A DNA stretch of 64,000 bases from Terrilactibacillus tamarindi (GTDB lineage Bacteria > Bacillota > Bacilli > Bacillales > Sporolactobacillaceae): contig NZ_WNHB01000007.1 in NCBI RefSeq assembly GCF_009718825.1, positions 87,819-151,818 on the forward strand, given 5' to 3'. The translations under genes were made by a program, and so were the position numbers. Under the pieces are notes generated by a model that did no database searches, was not told where the DNA came from, and was given only the letters and a program-made list of their open reading frames with translations. This document shows, piece after piece, positions 37,501-47,372 of the stretch; within the stretch, counting starts at the first letter, position 1; each line of letters begins with the position of its first letter.

Positions 37501-38730
37501 ATGGCTCAAGTACAGATTACTCTAAATGAACAACTTCTGCATCAATTATTTCTTGGTGATGCGAAAAAATCAGGAATGAACGCCCTTTTGGAGGCGATCT
37601 TAAATCAAGTGTTAAAAGCTCAGGCCAGTGAACAGCTTAAAGCAGAAAAATATGAACGCAGCGATGCCCGAACCGATTACCGAAATGGTTCTTATCCGCG
37701 TCAATTGAAGACACGTGTAGGAACGCTCACACTGGATGTACCCAGACTGCGTAATGGTCATTTCTCAACGGATCTTTTCAATCGCTATCAGCGCAGTGAA
37801 CAGGCACTGGTCCTCTCCTTGATGGAAATGGTCATCAACGGTGTTTCAACACGCAAGGTGAGTCAGATTACGGAAGAACTTTGCGGCACGGAGTTTTCGA
37901 AAACGACCGTTTCAGATCTTTGCGGACATCTGGATCCGATGGTCTCGGGCTGGAACAATCGTCCACTGAAGGGAAACTACCCTTTTCTCATTGTTGACGC
38001 GGTTTATACCAAAGTGCGTGAAGATGGGCGCGTTCGCTCCCGAGGTGTCCTGATCAGCTATGGAATCAATGATCTGGGCTATCGAACCATTCTTGGTTTG
38101 AAAATCGATGACAGCGAAAGCACGGACGCTTGGAAAAACTATTTTGACTGGCTGAAAGCTCGTGGCTTGAAAGGCGTTGATGTCGTGGTGAGTGATGATC
38201 ATGGCGGTCTCGTCAAGGCGGTCCAAAAAGCCTTTCAGGGAGCCACTTGGCAACGGTGTCAGGCTCATTTTCTACGCAACGTGCACGATCGGCTCCCGAA
38301 GTCCCTCAAGCGCGAGGGCACCGAGCAGGTGAAAGCGATCCTTCAGGCACCCAATGTCCAAACGTCTCAGACCTTACTCCAATCGTTTCTAGAGACGTAT
38401 CAAGAAAAGGTCCCTCGAGTAACCGAGCTTGTCGAAGCTGCTTTTGATGATGTGACCGCCGTGCTCACCCTACCAGAACCTTATCGTCGCCGTCTACGCA
38501 CAACAAACGGTATGGAGCGCCTCAACGAAGAATTCCGTCGTCGCGAACGGGTGATTCGCATCTTTCCCAATCGTGAATCAATCCTCCGAATCATGGGTTC
38601 GCTGCTCATGGAGCAGAATGAGAAGTGGTCGAGTCGCTGCTATCTGAAAATGAATGAGTATTTTAGTTGGAAAGCCAAGCAACATCAATCGGAAAAATCG
38701 AGTAAAGTGACGACGATTTATCCCAGTTAA
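37501..38730 (+). CDS. IS256-family (Mutator-type) transposase
   Basis: 409-residue DDE transposase. The domain starts near residue 20; the first catalytic Asp lies in FLIVDAVYTKVRED, the second in DVVVSDDHGGLVKAV, and the Glu in TTNGMERLNEEFRRRERVI. The CQAHFLRN motif typical of Mutator/IS256 transposases is present. ATG 37501 follows AAAGGAGAGAC. No internal stop or frameshift, so it may be active. Confidence 0.95.
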   Translation: MAQVQITLNEQLLHQLFLGDAKKSGMNALLEAILNQVLKAQASEQLKAEKYERSDARTDYRNGSYPRQLKTRVGTLTLDVPRLRNGHFSTDLFNRYQRSEQALVLSLMEMVINGVSTRKVSQITEELCGTEFSKTTVSDLCGHLDPMVSGWNNRPLKGNYPFLIVDAVYTKVREDGRVRSRGVLISYGINDLGYRTILGLKIDDSESTDAWKNYFDWLKARGLKGVDVVVSDDHGGLVKAVQKAFQGATWQRCQAHFLRNVHDRLPKSLKREGTEQVKAILQAPNVQTSQTLLQSFLETYQEKVPRVTELVEAAFDDVTAVLTLPEPYRRRLRTTNGMERLNEEFRRRERVIRIFPNRESILRIMGSLLMEQNEKWSSRCYLKMNEYFSWKAKQHQSEKSSKVTTIYPS

Positions 38731-38778
38731 TGATCTGTTCTAACCGAGATGAATTTACACAAGAAAAAAGACTTGACC

Positions 38779-38786
38779 AAAATAAG
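38779..38786 (+). repeat. Target-site duplication of the IS256-family element, right copy
   Basis: AAAATAAG, matching 37269-37276. The bases that follow (TCCGTTTTCTAA) carry on the reading frame of the interrupted membrane protein gene to its old stop. Confidence 0.8.
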
Positions 38787-38947
38787 TCCGTTTTCTAATC
38801 AAACAATCCATAGGAAGAGATCCAGTTTTTTTAAAAAAAGTATCACTGGATTTAAAAAAGGAATTAGAATGTATGCTACGCATGATTCCAATTTGTTAAT
38901 ATATGTAATCTGGAAAATTTGCTGTATGATGAGAGAAGGTGATGAGT

Positions 38948-39655
38948 ATGAAGAAATTACAAGTCTTAATGGTGGATGATGACTGGAAGTTGCGCAATTT
39001 GCTACGCATCTACTTATCTAAAGAAGGTTTTGATACCGTTGAGGCAGCGGATGGCAATGAAGCGATGCTGAAAATTAAAAATCACTCCTTTGATCTGGTC
39101 ATCCTTGACGTGATGATGCCCAATATGGATGGTTGGGAGGTGTGCCAGTCGATTCGGAAGACACAATCCGTTCCTATTCTGATGTTAACGGCTCTAGGTG
39201 AGACAAAAGAAAAGGTCCAGGGGCTGGAACTCGGGGCTGATGATTATCTGACAAAACCCTTTGATCCAGAGGAATTAATTGCCCGCGTTCATGCGCTGAT
39301 TCGCCGCGCATCCTCGACCTCTACTGAAAAAACAAATAACGATGTGCTGAATTTTCCCGCACTAACGATTGATAGAGATGGACGCCAGGTTTTTGTTCAT
39401 GATCAATCGGTGGATTTAACCCATAAAGAATTTGACCTTTTTGCTACGCTGGCCAAAAATAAAGGACGTGTTCTGTCCCGTGAACAGTTGATCGAACAAA
39501 TATGGGGCTATGATTTCGAGGGGGATGCGCGTGTTGTCGATATCCACGTTAAAAATATCAGAGAGAAATTAAAGAGATCCGGTTTAGTCTATAACCCGAT
39601 TCAGACAAGCTGGGGAGTCGGTTATAAATTTGAGGCAGAGGTCGGAAAATCATGA
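38948..39655 (+). CDS. OmpR/PhoB-type response regulator
   Basis: 235-residue two-component regulator. The receiver domain has the acidic pocket (VDDD), the phospho-acceptor Asp in VILDVMMPNMDGW (about residue 53) and Lys in LTKPFDPEEL; the C-terminal winged helix ends in VDIHVKNIREKL. ATG 38948 is favoured because AAGGTG sits 6 bases upstream; GTG 38939 and ATG 38942 are possible. It is the only DNA-binding two-component regulator in the window and the natural reader of the 11-bp direct repeats found before five island units; that link is inferred. Confidence 0.95.
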   Translation: MKKLQVLMVDDDWKLRNLLRIYLSKEGFDTVEAADGNEAMLKIKNHSFDLVILDVMMPNMDGWEVCQSIRKTQSVPILMLTALGETKEKVQGLELGADDYLTKPFDPEELIARVHALIRRASSTSTEKTNNDVLNFPALTIDRDGRQVFVHDQSVDLTHKEFDLFATLAKNKGRVLSREQLIEQIWGYDFEGDARVVDIHVKNIREKLKRSGLVYNPIQTSWGVGYKFEAEVGKS

Positions 39656-41061
39656 GTATCAATCGAATCGGGTTGAAATTGGGCGCGGCTGTTATCGTGC
39701 TGATGATTGTGATTCTCGTATCCTCCGGTCTTGCTGTTGATCGATTGTTCACAAATTTCTATGATGCTCAAATGAAGGACAATACACAGGAAATTGCTGA
39801 ACACTTTGCAACCATGGCAGAATCCAATGATACTTCTTCACAATCAATGATTCGAGCTTTTGCTAAATTTTCAGATGTAAAGGTCTTCTGGTTGAATGAT
39901 GAAGGAAGGATTTTGACGCTTCCAGGGGAGAAACAGCCGAATCTGTCTTTTATACGGTCACGCGATACCCGGCGCCTGCTATCCGGTCATTCTGTAGCTT
40001 TTCAAAACCATGATGTTCATGGAAACCGGTTTTATGTTGTAGGTAAACCCATACAAATAGGGAAAACGACTGGGTCTGCGATTTATATTGTCTCTTCTAT
40101 GAAAAAAATAGACGATTCTTTGCAGAGACTTCGAAATTTGTTGGTACTTTCTGGACTTGGCGCGTTTTTTCTCGCTTTAGGTATGATTCTTATCATGAGT
40201 AAACTGCTTTCTCGTCCACTGCTTCGAATGCAGCAAATGACCGATAAAATGGCAAAAGGAAACTGGGATACAAGACTTCAGGTCGGGAGTCGAGATGAAA
40301 TCGGTATGCTCGGGCACTCCATTAATGATCTGGCTGCAAGTTTGCAAAGATATCGAGATACGCGGCGAGCGTTTTTCTCAAACATTTCACATGAACTTCG
40401 AACCCCAGTCACTTATCTTCAGGGTTATGCTAAAGTTCTGACAGATGGATTAGTTGATTCTGATAAAGAAAAAAAACAGTACCTTTCCATTATATATCAA
40501 GAATCCGTTCGTCTCGAACATTTGATTAATGACCTGTTTGACCTCTCGAAAATGGAGGAAGGACAGATCAAACTTAATATGGAATGGATGGATCTGAAGA
40601 TAACCATAAAAACAGCTGTTCAGAAAGTTAAACTTAAAGCAGAAAGTAAACGACTAAGCTTACAGCTGGATTTACAAGATCAGGTTCCTCTTATTCGAGG
40701 AGATCGTAAACGGATGGAACAGGTGCTGTTAAATTTACTTGAGAATGCCATCCGTTATACGGAGAAGGGCAGCGTTCTTGTACGACTGACCGGGAAGAAA
40801 GAAGCAACTGTCCTTTCCGTATCAGACACAGGCATTGGTATTTCTAAAGAAGAGTTGCCTTATATCTTTGAACGATTTTATCGAGTGGAGAAATCACGTG
40901 CGCGTGAATACGGGGGGACTGGATTAGGCCTGTCTATCGTCAAAAAATACGTTGAAATGCAGGACGGAACGGTTCGAGTTGATAGCCAAATGGGCGTCGG
41001 GACTACTTTCACATTGATCTTTACTCATGAAAAAAAGCAGAGAAGGGACGGGATGAAATAA
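39652..41061 (+). CDS. Membrane sensor histidine kinase
   Basis: 469-residue kinase with one helix at about residues 10-30, an extracytoplasmic sensor region (30-155), a second helix (about 160-180), HAMP, the His box FFSNISHELRTPVTYLQGYAK, and an ATPase domain with N box (LLNLLENAIRYTEKG), DTGIGI and GGTGLGLSIV. It overlaps the regulator by four bases. The signal is unknown; copper or envelope damage is suggested by its neighbours. Confidence 0.95.
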   Translation: MSINRIGLKLGAAVIVLMIVILVSSGLAVDRLFTNFYDAQMKDNTQEIAEHFATMAESNDTSSQSMIRAFAKFSDVKVFWLNDEGRILTLPGEKQPNLSFIRSRDTRRLLSGHSVAFQNHDVHGNRFYVVGKPIQIGKTTGSAIYIVSSMKKIDDSLQRLRNLLVLSGLGAFFLALGMILIMSKLLSRPLLRMQQMTDKMAKGNWDTRLQVGSRDEIGMLGHSINDLAASLQRYRDTRRAFFSNISHELRTPVTYLQGYAKVLTDGLVDSDKEKKQYLSIIYQESVRLEHLINDLFDLSKMEEGQIKLNMEWMDLKITIKTAVQKVKLKAESKRLSLQLDLQDQVPLIRGDRKRMEQVLLNLLENAIRYTEKGSVLVRLTGKKEATVLSVSDTGIGISKEELPYIFERFYRVEKSRAREYGGTGLGLSIVKKYVEMQDGTVRVDSQMGVGTTFTLIFTHEKKQRRDGMK

Positions 41062-41261
41062 TGAAGAAAATTGATTGGTTCTTTTCACTTTTTTTAATTA
41101 TCGTTGGACTAACCTGCCTTCTCTTCTCAGCCAATGCTTTTGGTCATGAGAGTTTTCTTGCATTTGGGAGGATTTTTTTCAAAGTCTGCATGTGGGTCGC
41201 CTGCCCTGTGATCCTCTTTGGCAGCCTGTATTTATGGTTCCATTACAGGAACAAAGAGTAA
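41061..41261 (+). CDS. Small two-helix membrane protein after the kinase
   Basis: 66 residues, two hydrophobic helices (about 5-26 and 38-58), no known domain. ATG 41061 overlaps the kinase stop by one base (TAATG), so it is co-translated with the two-component system and may modulate the kinase. This is inferred only from position and topology. Confidence 0.65.
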   Translation: MKKIDWFFSLFLIIVGLTCLLFSANAFGHESFLAFGRIFFKVCMWVACPVILFGSLYLWFHYRNKE

Positions 41262-41301
41262 TATGTAAATCTTTTTTTATTTTTTCAACAATTACTCGCC
41301 T

Positions 41302-41346
41302 TCTACATGTTTTCCACACAGATTCCACACATTTCTTTCCTATAAT
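41302..41346 (+). promoter_or_regulatory. Promoter with three 11-bp direct repeats (small-protein operon)
   Basis: TCTACA (41302), TCCACA (41313) and TCCACA (41324) follow at exact 11-base steps, and a perfect TATAAT starts at 41341, 17 bases after the start of the last repeat. The -35 position is covered by the repeats, as in activator-dependent PhoB/OmpR promoters. This is the clearest site in the island. Confidence 0.75.
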
Positions 41347-41378
41347 CATTATTGAAGAATGAGAGGAGGAAGAAATCA

Positions 41379-41570
41379 ATGGACTGGTCTTGGCTACTAT
41401 TACTCGCTTGTCCCCTTATGATGCTCCCGATGATGTTTATGATGATGAAGGGAAATCATTCAGAAACGGATCATTCTGAACATCAAAAAAGCTCGAATGA
41501 ATTGAACGACCTGAAAGAACAGAATAATCTTTTGCGGGAACAGCTTCAACAGCTTAAAAACAAGGATTAA
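41379..41570 (+). CDS. Small Met-rich membrane protein with C-terminal coiled coil
   Basis: 63 residues: an N-terminal helix full of Met (ACPLMMLPMMFMMMKGNH), a His/Glu-rich middle, and a heptad segment LKEQNNLLREQLQQLKNK. ATG 41379 follows GAGGAGGAAG. No known family is certain. The helix resembles the second helix of the protein at 41787, and the coiled coil nearly repeats that at 41600, so the three genes are related by module shuffling. Metal binding is likely from composition only. Confidence 0.75.
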   Translation: MDWSWLLLLACPLMMLPMMFMMMKGNHSETDHSEHQKSSNELNDLKEQNNLLREQLQQLKNKD

Positions 41571-41599
41571 TAATCAAAGTTTACGAGGAGGAATTTTTT

Positions 41600-41764
41600 A
41601 TGTCTTGTTGCGGAAATCACAATCATGAAGGTCATCAGTCTGAAAACCATCAACACAGCACACATCAGCATATTCATGAGAAACAGAATGAATTTGACGC
41701 GTTAAAAGAACAGAATGATCAGTTGCGGAAAGAACTTCAGCAGCTGAAAAGTAAACAAGCATAA
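41600..41764 (+). CDS. Small Cys/His-rich protein with coiled coil, 54 residues
   Basis: Begins MSCCGNHNHEGHQ, continues with about ten His residues, and ends with LKEQNDQLRKELQQLKSK. No membrane helix. ATG 41600 follows CGAGGAGGAA. Its start matches that of the next protein and its end matches the previous one. A soluble metal-binding role is suggested by CC and His content; unproven. Confidence 0.72.
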   Translation: MSCCGNHNHEGHQSENHQHSTHQHIHEKQNEFDALKEQNDQLRKELQQLKSKQA

Positions 41765-41786
41765 CGAGATTGAGGAGGGATTTTTG

Positions 41787-42068
41787 ATGAATTGTTGCGG
41801 GAATCATGATCATAACAGTCAGGGTCACGAAAATCAAAATCAGGGAAATGAAAATCATAGTGCTCATGGAACTCATCAACACAATCATAACCTTATGATG
41901 GCAGTCTGCCTCATTATTCCAATAGCTGTGATCATTGGTCTGTTTTTCACAGGCGGATTTTCAGGATCAAATAGTTTGCTCATACTCGCGGCTGTACTTA
42001 TTTGCCCGTTGATGCATCTGTTCATGATGCCGGCTATGATGAAGAAAGGTAATGGACATCATCATTGA
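41787..42068 (+). CDS. DUF2933-like His-rich membrane protein
   Basis: 93 residues: MNCCGNHDHNSQGH start, a His/Asn-rich segment, then two helices (about 37-56 and 62-80), the second containing ICPLMHLFMMPAMM, and a His tail. This resembles DUF2933 proteins linked to copper or mercury resistance. ATG 41787 has GAGGAGGG upstream; TTG 41784 is an alternative. Third of the related small genes; a terminator follows. Confidence 0.78.
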   Translation: MNCCGNHDHNSQGHENQNQGNENHSAHGTHQHNHNLMMAVCLIIPIAVIIGLFFTGGFSGSNSLLILAAVLICPLMHLFMMPAMMKKGNGHHH

Positions 42069-42102
42069 CTTGAAAAAAGTTTCAATTCGACTTTTCTTTA
42101 TA

Positions 42103-42137
42103 GGGACGAAAACTCTATCGGGTTTTTCGTCTCTATT
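42103..42137 (+). terminator. Terminator of the small-protein operon
   Basis: GACGAAAA and TTTTCGTC pair around a 10-11 base loop, followed by TCTATTT. Confidence 0.75.
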
Positions 42138-42202
42138 TAATAAGGATCTCATTAATCAGTGCAGATAATAAAACCAGTATGTAAAAAGAGGTGAAATGTA
42201 GA

Positions 42203-42376
42203 TTGACAAAATCAAAAGATGAAAAAGCACAACCGGGGACTTTAGCTTGGCAAAAGCAAAAAATAAGAGAAGAATATGTTTGTCCCATTTTAGAAAAGGA
42301 AAATGAATCAATGAGAACACGGAGAGGATCTAAACGGAATCTTTTTAACAAAAGAACCGTTAGAACTGAATTTTAA
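42203..42376 (+). CDS. Possible small basic protein
   Basis: 57-residue frame starting at TTG 42203 (MTKSKDEKAQPG...) with AGAGGTG 9 bases upstream; GTG 42191 is an alternative start. Lys/Arg-rich, one Cys, no known domain, no helix long enough for a membrane. It is the only frame between two recognised genes, but expression is uncertain. The stretch 42377-42572 has no gene; a loose TTTACA/TTCACA pair near 42461-42479 does not keep the 11-base step. Confidence 0.35.
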   Translation: MTKSKDEKAQPGTLAWQKQKIREEYVCPILEKENESMRTRRGSKRNLFNKRTVRTEF

Positions 42377-42572
42377 TCAGGTGTTGTTAAGCTGAACTCT
42401 GCAGATAAGAGTGAAGGGAATACTCTTATCGCTGTGACTTAGAGTTGCCACCGATGTGGCTTTACATAAAGAATTCACATCTCCATCAGATAATTAAATG
42501 ATGAACGGTGAAAATTAGAGTGACTTTCACTTTTGAAATACAGGGTTCCTTATGCGTGAGTGGAGGAGACGG

Positions 42573-44408
42573 ATGAAACGCGTCTATAGAAATATGATCA
42601 TTTATGTCTTTATCGTTCTGGTTGTTGCAGGCGTGACCAAATGGCTGACCAGTCCAAACAACATTGTTGAACCGATGTCTTTCAGTACCTTTCAACAACA
42701 TCTTGCCAAAGGGGATGTCAGAGAACTGACGCTTCAGCCGGATGGGAGTGTCTATACAGCAACAGGCCGCTTGAATAATGGAAAAAAGAATACGACATTT
42801 AGAGCCTATGTCCCGGCAAGTGAAAAGGAAATCAATCAAATTACTTCATTGGCTGAACAATCCAATTTGACTATTCAACCAGAAGCAAGTACACCTGGTT
42901 GGGTCGTATTTCTTACTTCACTGATCCCATTTGTTCTCATGTTCTTGCTGGTTTTCTTTCTCATGAATCGTACACGTGGTGGCGGCCAAATGATGAGCGT
43001 TGGTAAAAGTAAGGCTAAACTTTATAAAGAGGATAATCATAAAGTCACGTTTAAAGATGTGGCGGGTGCGGATGAAGAAAAGCAGGAATTAGTTGAGATT
43101 GTCGATTTTCTAAAAGAACCGAGAAAATTTATTGCTTTGGGTGCAAGAATACCAAAAGGGGTTTTACTTGAAGGACCACCGGGAACAGGGAAAACATTGC
43201 TGGCTCGTGCGGTTGCCGGAGAAGCGGGTGTTCCCTTCTTTTCAATCAGCGGCTCTGACTTTGTTGAAATGTTCGTGGGTGTCGGTGCTTCAAGGGTTCG
43301 TGATTTATTTGAACAGGCAAAAAAAAATTCACCTTGTATTATCTTTATTGACGAAATTGATGCTGTCGGACGCCAGCGAGGAGCCGGTCTGGGCGGAGGA
43401 AACGATGAACGGGAACAGACTTTGAATCAGCTGCTTGTTGAAATGGATGGTTTTGCGGCCGATGAAGGAATCATTATCATTGCGGCGACGAACAGGCCGG
43501 ATATACTGGATCCCGCTTTGATGAGACCAGGCCGTTTTGATCGCCAAATTCCAGTTGGCCGTCCAGATCTGAATGGACGTGAGGCTGTACTTCGAGTTCA
43601 TGCACGAAACAAACCTCTATCGAAAGATATTGATTTGAATACGGTAGCTAAGTTGACACCAGGATTTTCCGGAGCAGATTTAGAGAACTTGTTAAATGAA
43701 GCGGCACTGGTTGCTGCACGCGCCAACAAGATCGTCATTGATATGGAGGATATTGATGAAGCAGTTGAACGTGTCATAGCAGGGGTCGCAAAGAAATCAC
43801 GTGTCATTTCCAAAAAAGAACAAAATATTGTTGCCTATCATGAATCAGGGCATACAATCATTGGTTTAGCTCTGGATGGTGCCGATGAAGTGCATAAAGT
43901 GACGATTATTCCACGTGGACAGGCAGGTGGGTACACTATTTCTTTGCCTAAAGAAGATCGCCATCTAATGACCAAACCGGAACTGTTGGAACAGATCACC
44001 GGCTTGCTTGGTGGTCGTGTGGCTGAAGAGATCACATTTGGTGAAGTATCTACAGGCGCTAGCAATGATTTTCAGAGGGCTACAAATATCGCAAGACGCA
44101 TGGTGACTGAGTGGGGGATGAGTGAGAAGCTCGGTCCTTTGCAGTTTGGAAATAAAGGTAGTCAGCCCTTTCTTGGAATGATGCAAAATGAACAAAATAT
44201 TAGTGACCAGGTTGCTTACGAAATTGACACCGAGGTGCAGCAAATCATTAAAAGACAATATGCACGTTGTAAGGAATTGCTAGTGGAACACGGTGATAAA
44301 CTGGAACTGATCGCGCAAACCTTGCTGAAAGTTGAAACACTGGAAGCCGAACAAATTAAGGCATTGTATGAACGTGGAGAATATATCGAACCCAGAAATA
44401 ATCGTTAA
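42573..44408 (+). CDS. ftsH: ATP-dependent zinc metalloprotease FtsH (island copy)
   Basis: 611-residue membrane AAA+ protease that pulls out and degrades damaged membrane proteins. Two N-terminal helices (about 7-24 and 108-130), Walker [13 protein letters not shown], Walker [12 protein letters not shown], the second region of homology [19 protein letters not shown], and zinc site HESGH at about residue 422. ATG 42573 follows GGAGGAGACGG. The gene is far from the usual chromosomal ftsH context and stands among copper genes, so it is probably an extra, transferable copy. A terminator is at 44536. Confidence 0.95.
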   Translation: MKRVYRNMIIYVFIVLVVAGVTKWLTSPNNIVEPMSFSTFQQHLAKGDVRELTLQPDGSVYTATGRLNNGKKNTTFRAYVPASEKEINQITSLAEQSNLTIQPEASTPGWVVFLTSLIPFVLMFLLVFFLMNRTRGGGQMMSVGKSKAKLYKEDNHKVTFKDVAGADEEKQELVEIVDFLKEPRKFIALGARIPKGVLLEGPPGTGKTLLARAVAGEAGVPFFSISGSDFVEMFVGVGASRVRDLFEQAKKNSPCIIFIDEIDAVGRQRGAGLGGGNDEREQTLNQLLVEMDGFAADEGIIIIAATNRPDILDPALMRPGRFDRQIPVGRPDLNGREAVLRVHARNKPLSKDIDLNTVAKLTPGFSGADLENLLNEAALVAARANKIVIDMEDIDEAVERVIAGVAKKSRVISKKEQNIVAYHESGHTIIGLALDGADEVHKVTIIPRGQAGGYTISLPKEDRHLMTKPELLEQITGLLGGRVAEEITFGEVSTGASNDFQRATNIARRMVTEWGMSEKLGPLQFGNKGSQPFLGMMQNEQNISDQVAYEIDTEVQQIIKRQYARCKELLVEHGDKLELIAQTLLKVETLEAEQIKALYERGEYIEPRNNR

Positions 44409-44535
44409 GGCGAGAAAATGTATTAAAATAGTATGTATTTTAAAAGTTCTTTAAGAAAATTACATTAAGATGGACGCTTCGTGAGAAACATAGTGATCCC
44501 AACGAAAAGTCAATATTTTTGATGAGGTTATAAAT

Positions 44536-44587
44536 GAAAAAGGTTAAATTGGGCAGATGTCAATTGCTCAATTTAACCTTTTTTTAG
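44536..44587 (+). terminator. Terminator between ftsH and the second copper ATPase
   Basis: AAAAGGTTAAATTG-GCA pairs with TGC-CAATTTAACCTTTT and ends in a T run. Confidence 0.85.
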
Positions 44588-44599
44588 ATATTAACAGTT

Positions 44600-44644
44600 T
44601 CTACACGTTTTCAACTCAGAATCTACATGATTATCATTTAACAT
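44600..44644 (+). promoter_or_regulatory. Three 11-bp direct repeats upstream of the second copper ATPase
   Basis: TCTACA (44600), TCAACT (44611) and TCTACA (44622) step by exactly 11 bases; TAACAT at 44639, a -10-like hexamer, starts 17 bases after the last repeat, the same as at 41302. About 165 bases of leader separate it from the start codon. Confidence 0.65.
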
Positions 44645-44808
44645 TACTTTATGCAAGAGGAAGTCCCATTGGATATAAAATACTTAAAATAGACACCATG
44701 AATGATGGTATAGCATAAGGGATATCTCTTACTAAGAAACAACAGTATAGAAAACAAACTGAGCATTAGATTTTCATTTATTAAATACTTTGGAGGGGAG
44801 AATTGAAA

Positions 44809-46920
44809 ATGGAAGCTGAAAAAATACAGCACATGCATGAACATCAAGATCATGAGCATGGGATGATGACCGGTCACATCAAGCCAGAACAAGGTCAGCA
44901 AGGAGAATCAACTGAGGAATTAGAATATCGGTCGCTAATGAAGAAATGGTGGCTGGCAGCTACTGTATCTGTTCCTGTTATTTTAGTTTCTTACCCTAAT
45001 TTATTTCCTGGGTTACGTGAGCTGCTTCCGATGGGAAGCCAGCAACTGTGGTGGGCCAGGTTAATCATGGGAATACTCGCCTTGTTCGTCGTGATCCGAA
45101 GCGGTGGTCAATTCTTCGTTGGCACCTGGGAAGGCTTGAAACAGCGCTCCGCCAATATGAACACGCTGATCGCAACCGGTGTTTCGGCGGCGTGGCTCTA
45201 TTCTCTGGTCGCCCTGTTCTGGCCGCAAATTTTTCCGAGACCTGAAATGGCTGATGTCTACTATGATGTCACTACAGTTGTCACGGCGCTTGTTGTTCTT
45301 GGATCGGCGCTGGAAGTAAAAGCTAAAGGACGTTCATCCGAAGCCATTAATAAACTGGTTGCCCTTCAGCCTCAGACAGCCAACGTTGTCAGGGATGGAA
45401 AAGAAGTCAAGGTACCGTTAGAGGAAATAAATATCGGTGATCAAATTATTGTCCGTCCCGGTGAAAAGGTCGCCATAGACGGAACCGTTGTCTCAGGAAG
45501 TTCAGCTATTGATGAGTCGATGCTGACCGGAGAATCTATACCTGTGGAAAAGAATGAAGGCGATGAAGTTTTCGGAGGGACGCTGAATAAAACAGGAAGT
45601 TTTACATTCAAAGTAACCAAAGAACAAAAGGACTCGGCATTAGCCAATATTGTGGAAATGGTGAAGCAGGCCCAGGGATCGCGTATTCCCGTTCAGAAAG
45701 TTGTCGATCAGATTTCGTCAATCTTCACTCCGGGTGTCATTATTGCGGCCATACTCGGCTATATCGTCTGGTATGATTTCGGGCCGCAGCCGGGATGGGT
45801 ATATGCGTTGATTGTTGCAGTGACGACCTTAATTATTGCCTGCCCATGCGCGCTGGGAATGGCAACACCGATGTCCCTGACGACCGGTATTGGAAAAGGA
45901 GCGGAAAACGGGATATTAATCCGCTCCGGAGAAGCGCTGCAAATCGCACAGAAACTAAGGACGATCGTCATGGATAAAACCGGCACGATAACGGAAGGAA
46001 AGCCTTCACTGACGGATATCGTTCCCCTTGGAAAATTTACTGAGGAAGAACTCCTTCTCATCAGCGCTTCGGTTGAGCAGGGATCCGAACATCCGCTGGC
46101 ATCCGCTATTGTGGAAAAGGCTAAGGAGAAAGGGTTGACGCCTGTTAAGAGTGAGGGCTTCAATGCGATTCCGGGACATGGAGTTGAAGGAACGGTCGAT
46201 GGAAAAATGATCTATTTCGGTAATTTAAAACTGATGAAGGAAAAAGGGATTCCTCTGGACGGCTTTAACTCTTATGCTGCCTCGATGGCCGATCAGGGAA
46301 AGACGCCGATGTTCCTGGCGATCAATGGGGAAGCCGGTGGCATCGTTGCGGTTGCCGATATCGTCAAGAAGGACTCGCTTTCCGTTATTCATGAATTGAA
46401 ATCAATGGGCCTGGAAGTCGTGATGATTACCGGGGACAACGAGCGAACGGCCCGCGCGATCGCCAAACAGGTGGGCATTGATCAGGTCCTGGCGGAGGTC
46501 CTTCCTCAGCATAAGGCGGAAAATGTCCGCAGGCTTCAGGAAGAAGGGAAGAAAGTGGCGATGGTCGGCGACGGCATTAACGATGCACCGGCACTCACAC
46601 AGGCCGATGTCGGTATTGCCATTGGAACCGGAACGGATGTCGCCATTGAAGCAAGTGATATCACACTCATTTCCGGGAGCCTGGAGGGGGTTGTTAGGGC
46701 TATTAGAGTCAGCCGAGCCACGATGAAAAACATCTACGAAGGTTTATTCGGCGCCTTTATTTACAATGCAATCGGTATTCCCATTGCCTTGGGTGTGCTC
46801 TATCCCTTCACGGGCATCCTGTTATCGCCGCTGGTTGCCGCAGCAGCCATGGCGTTCAGTTCTTTAACTGTTGTCCTGAACGCGAACCGTTTGAAACAAT
46901 TGAAACTTAAATTTAATTAA
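44809..46920 (+). CDS. Copper-transporting P1B-type ATPase without HMA domain
   Basis: 703-residue metal exporter. The N-terminus has no HMA domain but a His/Met-rich stretch ([16 protein letters not shown]). The ion motif is [11 protein letters not shown], then [10 protein letters not shown] and [17 protein letters not shown] with this N-terminus points to copper or silver. ATG 44809 has GGAGGGGAG 8 bases upstream; TTG 44803 is possible. Followed after about 19 bases by a cupredoxin gene that may serve as its metal partner. Confidence 0.92.
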   Translation: MEAEKIQHMHEHQDHEHGMMTGHIKPEQGQQGESTEELEYRSLMKKWWLAATVSVPVILVSYPNLFPGLRELLPMGSQQLWWARLIMGILALFVVIRSGGQFFVGTWEGLKQRSANMNTLIATGVSAAWLYSLVALFWPQIFPRPEMADVYYDVTTVVTALVVLGSALEVKAKGRSSEAINKLVALQPQTANVVRDGKEVKVPLEEINIGDQIIVRPGEKVAIDGTVVSGSSAIDESMLTGESIPVEKNEGDEVFGGTLNKTGSFTFKVTKEQKDSALANIVEMVKQAQGSRIPVQKVVDQISSIFTPGVIIAAILGYIVWYDFGPQPGWVYALIVAVTTLIIACPCALGMATPMSLTTGIGKGAENGILIRSGEALQIAQKLRTIVMDKTGTITEGKPSLTDIVPLGKFTEEELLLISASVEQGSEHPLASAIVEKAKEKGLTPVKSEGFNAIPGHGVEGTVDGKMIYFGNLKLMKEKGIPLDGFNSYAASMADQGKTPMFLAINGEAGGIVAVADIVKKDSLSVIHELKSMGLEVVMITGDNERTARAIAKQVGIDQVLAEVLPQHKAENVRRLQEEGKKVAMVGDGINDAPALTQADVGIAIGTGTDVAIEASDITLISGSLEGVVRAIRVSRATMKNIYEGLFGAFIYNAIGIPIALGVLYPFTGILLSPLVAAAAMAFSSLTVVLNANRLKQLKLKFN

Positions 46921-46939
46921 AGAGGGGAGAATGATTCAA

Positions 46940-47311
46940 ATGAATTGGTTTGTTACAGTTGTTGGACTGTTATTAATTGGTGTGATCGCCTGGTACTTCT
47001 GGGGACCGAAAAAAGGAGGAAGCCTTGCGGAAACGAATGCTTCCGGTTTTCAGGAGGCTAAGATCCTGGTTAAAAACGGCTATAATCCGTCCCGTATTGT
47101 TGTCCAGAGCGGGAAACCGGTTCGATTTGAGTTTACCCGTATAGAGACAGGAGCCTGTGACGGAATGGTTATTTTTCCTGGATTTGAGAAAAGCGCGACG
47201 CTGCCGGCTGGAGAAAAGGTTATTGTTGATCTCCCTCCCATGAAAACAGGATCCTATGACTTTACCTGCCAGATGGGGATGTTCAGAGGAAAGATTATTG
47301 TGAAAAACTAA
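46940..47311 (+). CDS. Membrane-anchored cupredoxin
   Basis: 123-residue protein: one N-terminal helix (about 4-22), then a cupredoxin fold of the type found beside or fused to copper ATPases. Likely copper ligands are the Cys in GACDGM and the Cys and Mets in FTCQMGMFRGKI. ATG 46940 is used because AGAGGGGAG is about 10 bases upstream; ATG 46931 is too close to it. It probably buffers or hands over copper outside the membrane. Confidence 0.85.
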   Translation: MNWFVTVVGLLLIGVIAWYFWGPKKGGSLAETNASGFQEAKILVKNGYNPSRIVVQSGKPVRFEFTRIETGACDGMVIFPGFEKSATLPAGEKVIVDLPPMKTGSYDFTCQMGMFRGKIIVKN

Positions 47312-47372
47312 AAAAATAAAACAAGAAACAATGAGCTGGTTTATAGATTATTTATGAAGAGGAGATTTGCTC

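Larger units (their letters stand above)
37277..38778 (+). mobile_element. IS256-family insertion sequence, complete
   Basis: 1502-bp element with imperfect terminal repeats sharing TTGTGTAAA (CCGTATAATTGTGTAAAA at the left; CTTTTTTCTTGTGTAAAT reading inwards from the right). One transposase gene occupies most of it. An unusually long 220-bp leader contains a perfect 42-bp palindrome at 37342-37383. Flanked by the duplication AAAATAAG. Confidence 0.88.

Noticed and set aside
42461..42497. Sixth 11-bp repeat site before ftsH
   Set aside because: TTTACA and TTCACA are 13 bases apart, so the period seen at the other sites is not kept.
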